Source of the DNA: Patescibacteria group bacterium
GTDB taxonomy: Bacteria > Patescibacteriota > Minisyncoccia > Portnoybacterales > UBA2143
Length of the DNA stretch: 5,613 bases
Direction of reading: 5' to 3'
Assembly (NCBI GenBank): GCA_018829245.1
Contig: JAHJUH010000057.1
Coordinates: 1 to 5,613 of the forward strand
The first letter of the stretch is position 1. The number at the start of each line of letters is the position of its first letter. A program made the translations under genes and the position numbers. This document shows positions 5,584 through 5,613 of the stretch, piece after piece. Below the pieces are notes generated by a model. The model was not told the DNA's origin, made no database searches, and saw only the letters and a list, made by a program, of their open reading frames with translations.

Positions 5584-5613
5584 AATTTTAGAAATATAAA
5601 AAAGCCAACTGAA

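Overview
The window (5,613 nt, AT-rich) most likely comes from a Patescibacteria/CPR bacterium, probably of the Parcubacteria group. This rests on recognised protein types: a DUF5671-type membrane protein tail, a soluble GAF-histidine kinase paired with a lone receiver protein, and a small PaaX/Cas2-like protein. The genes also lack strong Shine-Dalgarno motifs. No rRNA, tRNA or CRISPR array was seen, so the taxonomy is an inference.

Layout. (1) 23-2245 (+) encodes a secreted, modular 740-aa protein: signal peptide, about seven propeller-type repeats, a fibronectin III-like domain, a 12-cysteine module, an Ig-like domain, a Pro/Thr linker and a Gln-rich coiled coil. (2) A perfect 13-bp hairpin at 2276-2307 serves as a terminator for both converging genes. 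(3) 2325-2762 (-) is the C-terminal part of a DUF5671-type protein. Its readable homology continues upstream of its only ATG to about 2876. (4) 2945-4246 (+) is a GAF-HisKA-HATPase histidine kinase whose homology also begins upstream of its start, near 2870-2890. Genes 3 and 4 therefore meet head to head, each without its 5' part, which looks like a rearrangement or inversion joint, or an assembly chimera. (5) 4285-4695 (+) is a stand-alone receiver protein, in an apparent operon with the kinase. (6) 4775-5483 is a compact unit: a 192-aa PaaX/Cas2-like protein flanked by two copies of the same 36-nt perfect palindrome. (7) A strong GC-rich terminator at 5544-5583 closes the unit.

The most unusual part is the palindrome-gene-palindrome cassette. 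The first palindrome is extended to 25 bp per arm by a C5/G5 stem and is followed by a T-run, so it can end the kinase/receiver transcript. Its right arm also supplies a good -35 box (TTTACA), 17 nt from a perfect TATAAT, in front of the Cas2-like gene. The Cas2-like protein may bind or cut the palindromes, either as an autoregulator or as part of a small mobile or dispersed-repeat system. That idea is inference; the repeat geometry is read directly from the sequence.

No stretch over 300 nt lacks a gene. The longest gap (2763-2944) holds the untranslated remnants of the two truncated genes.
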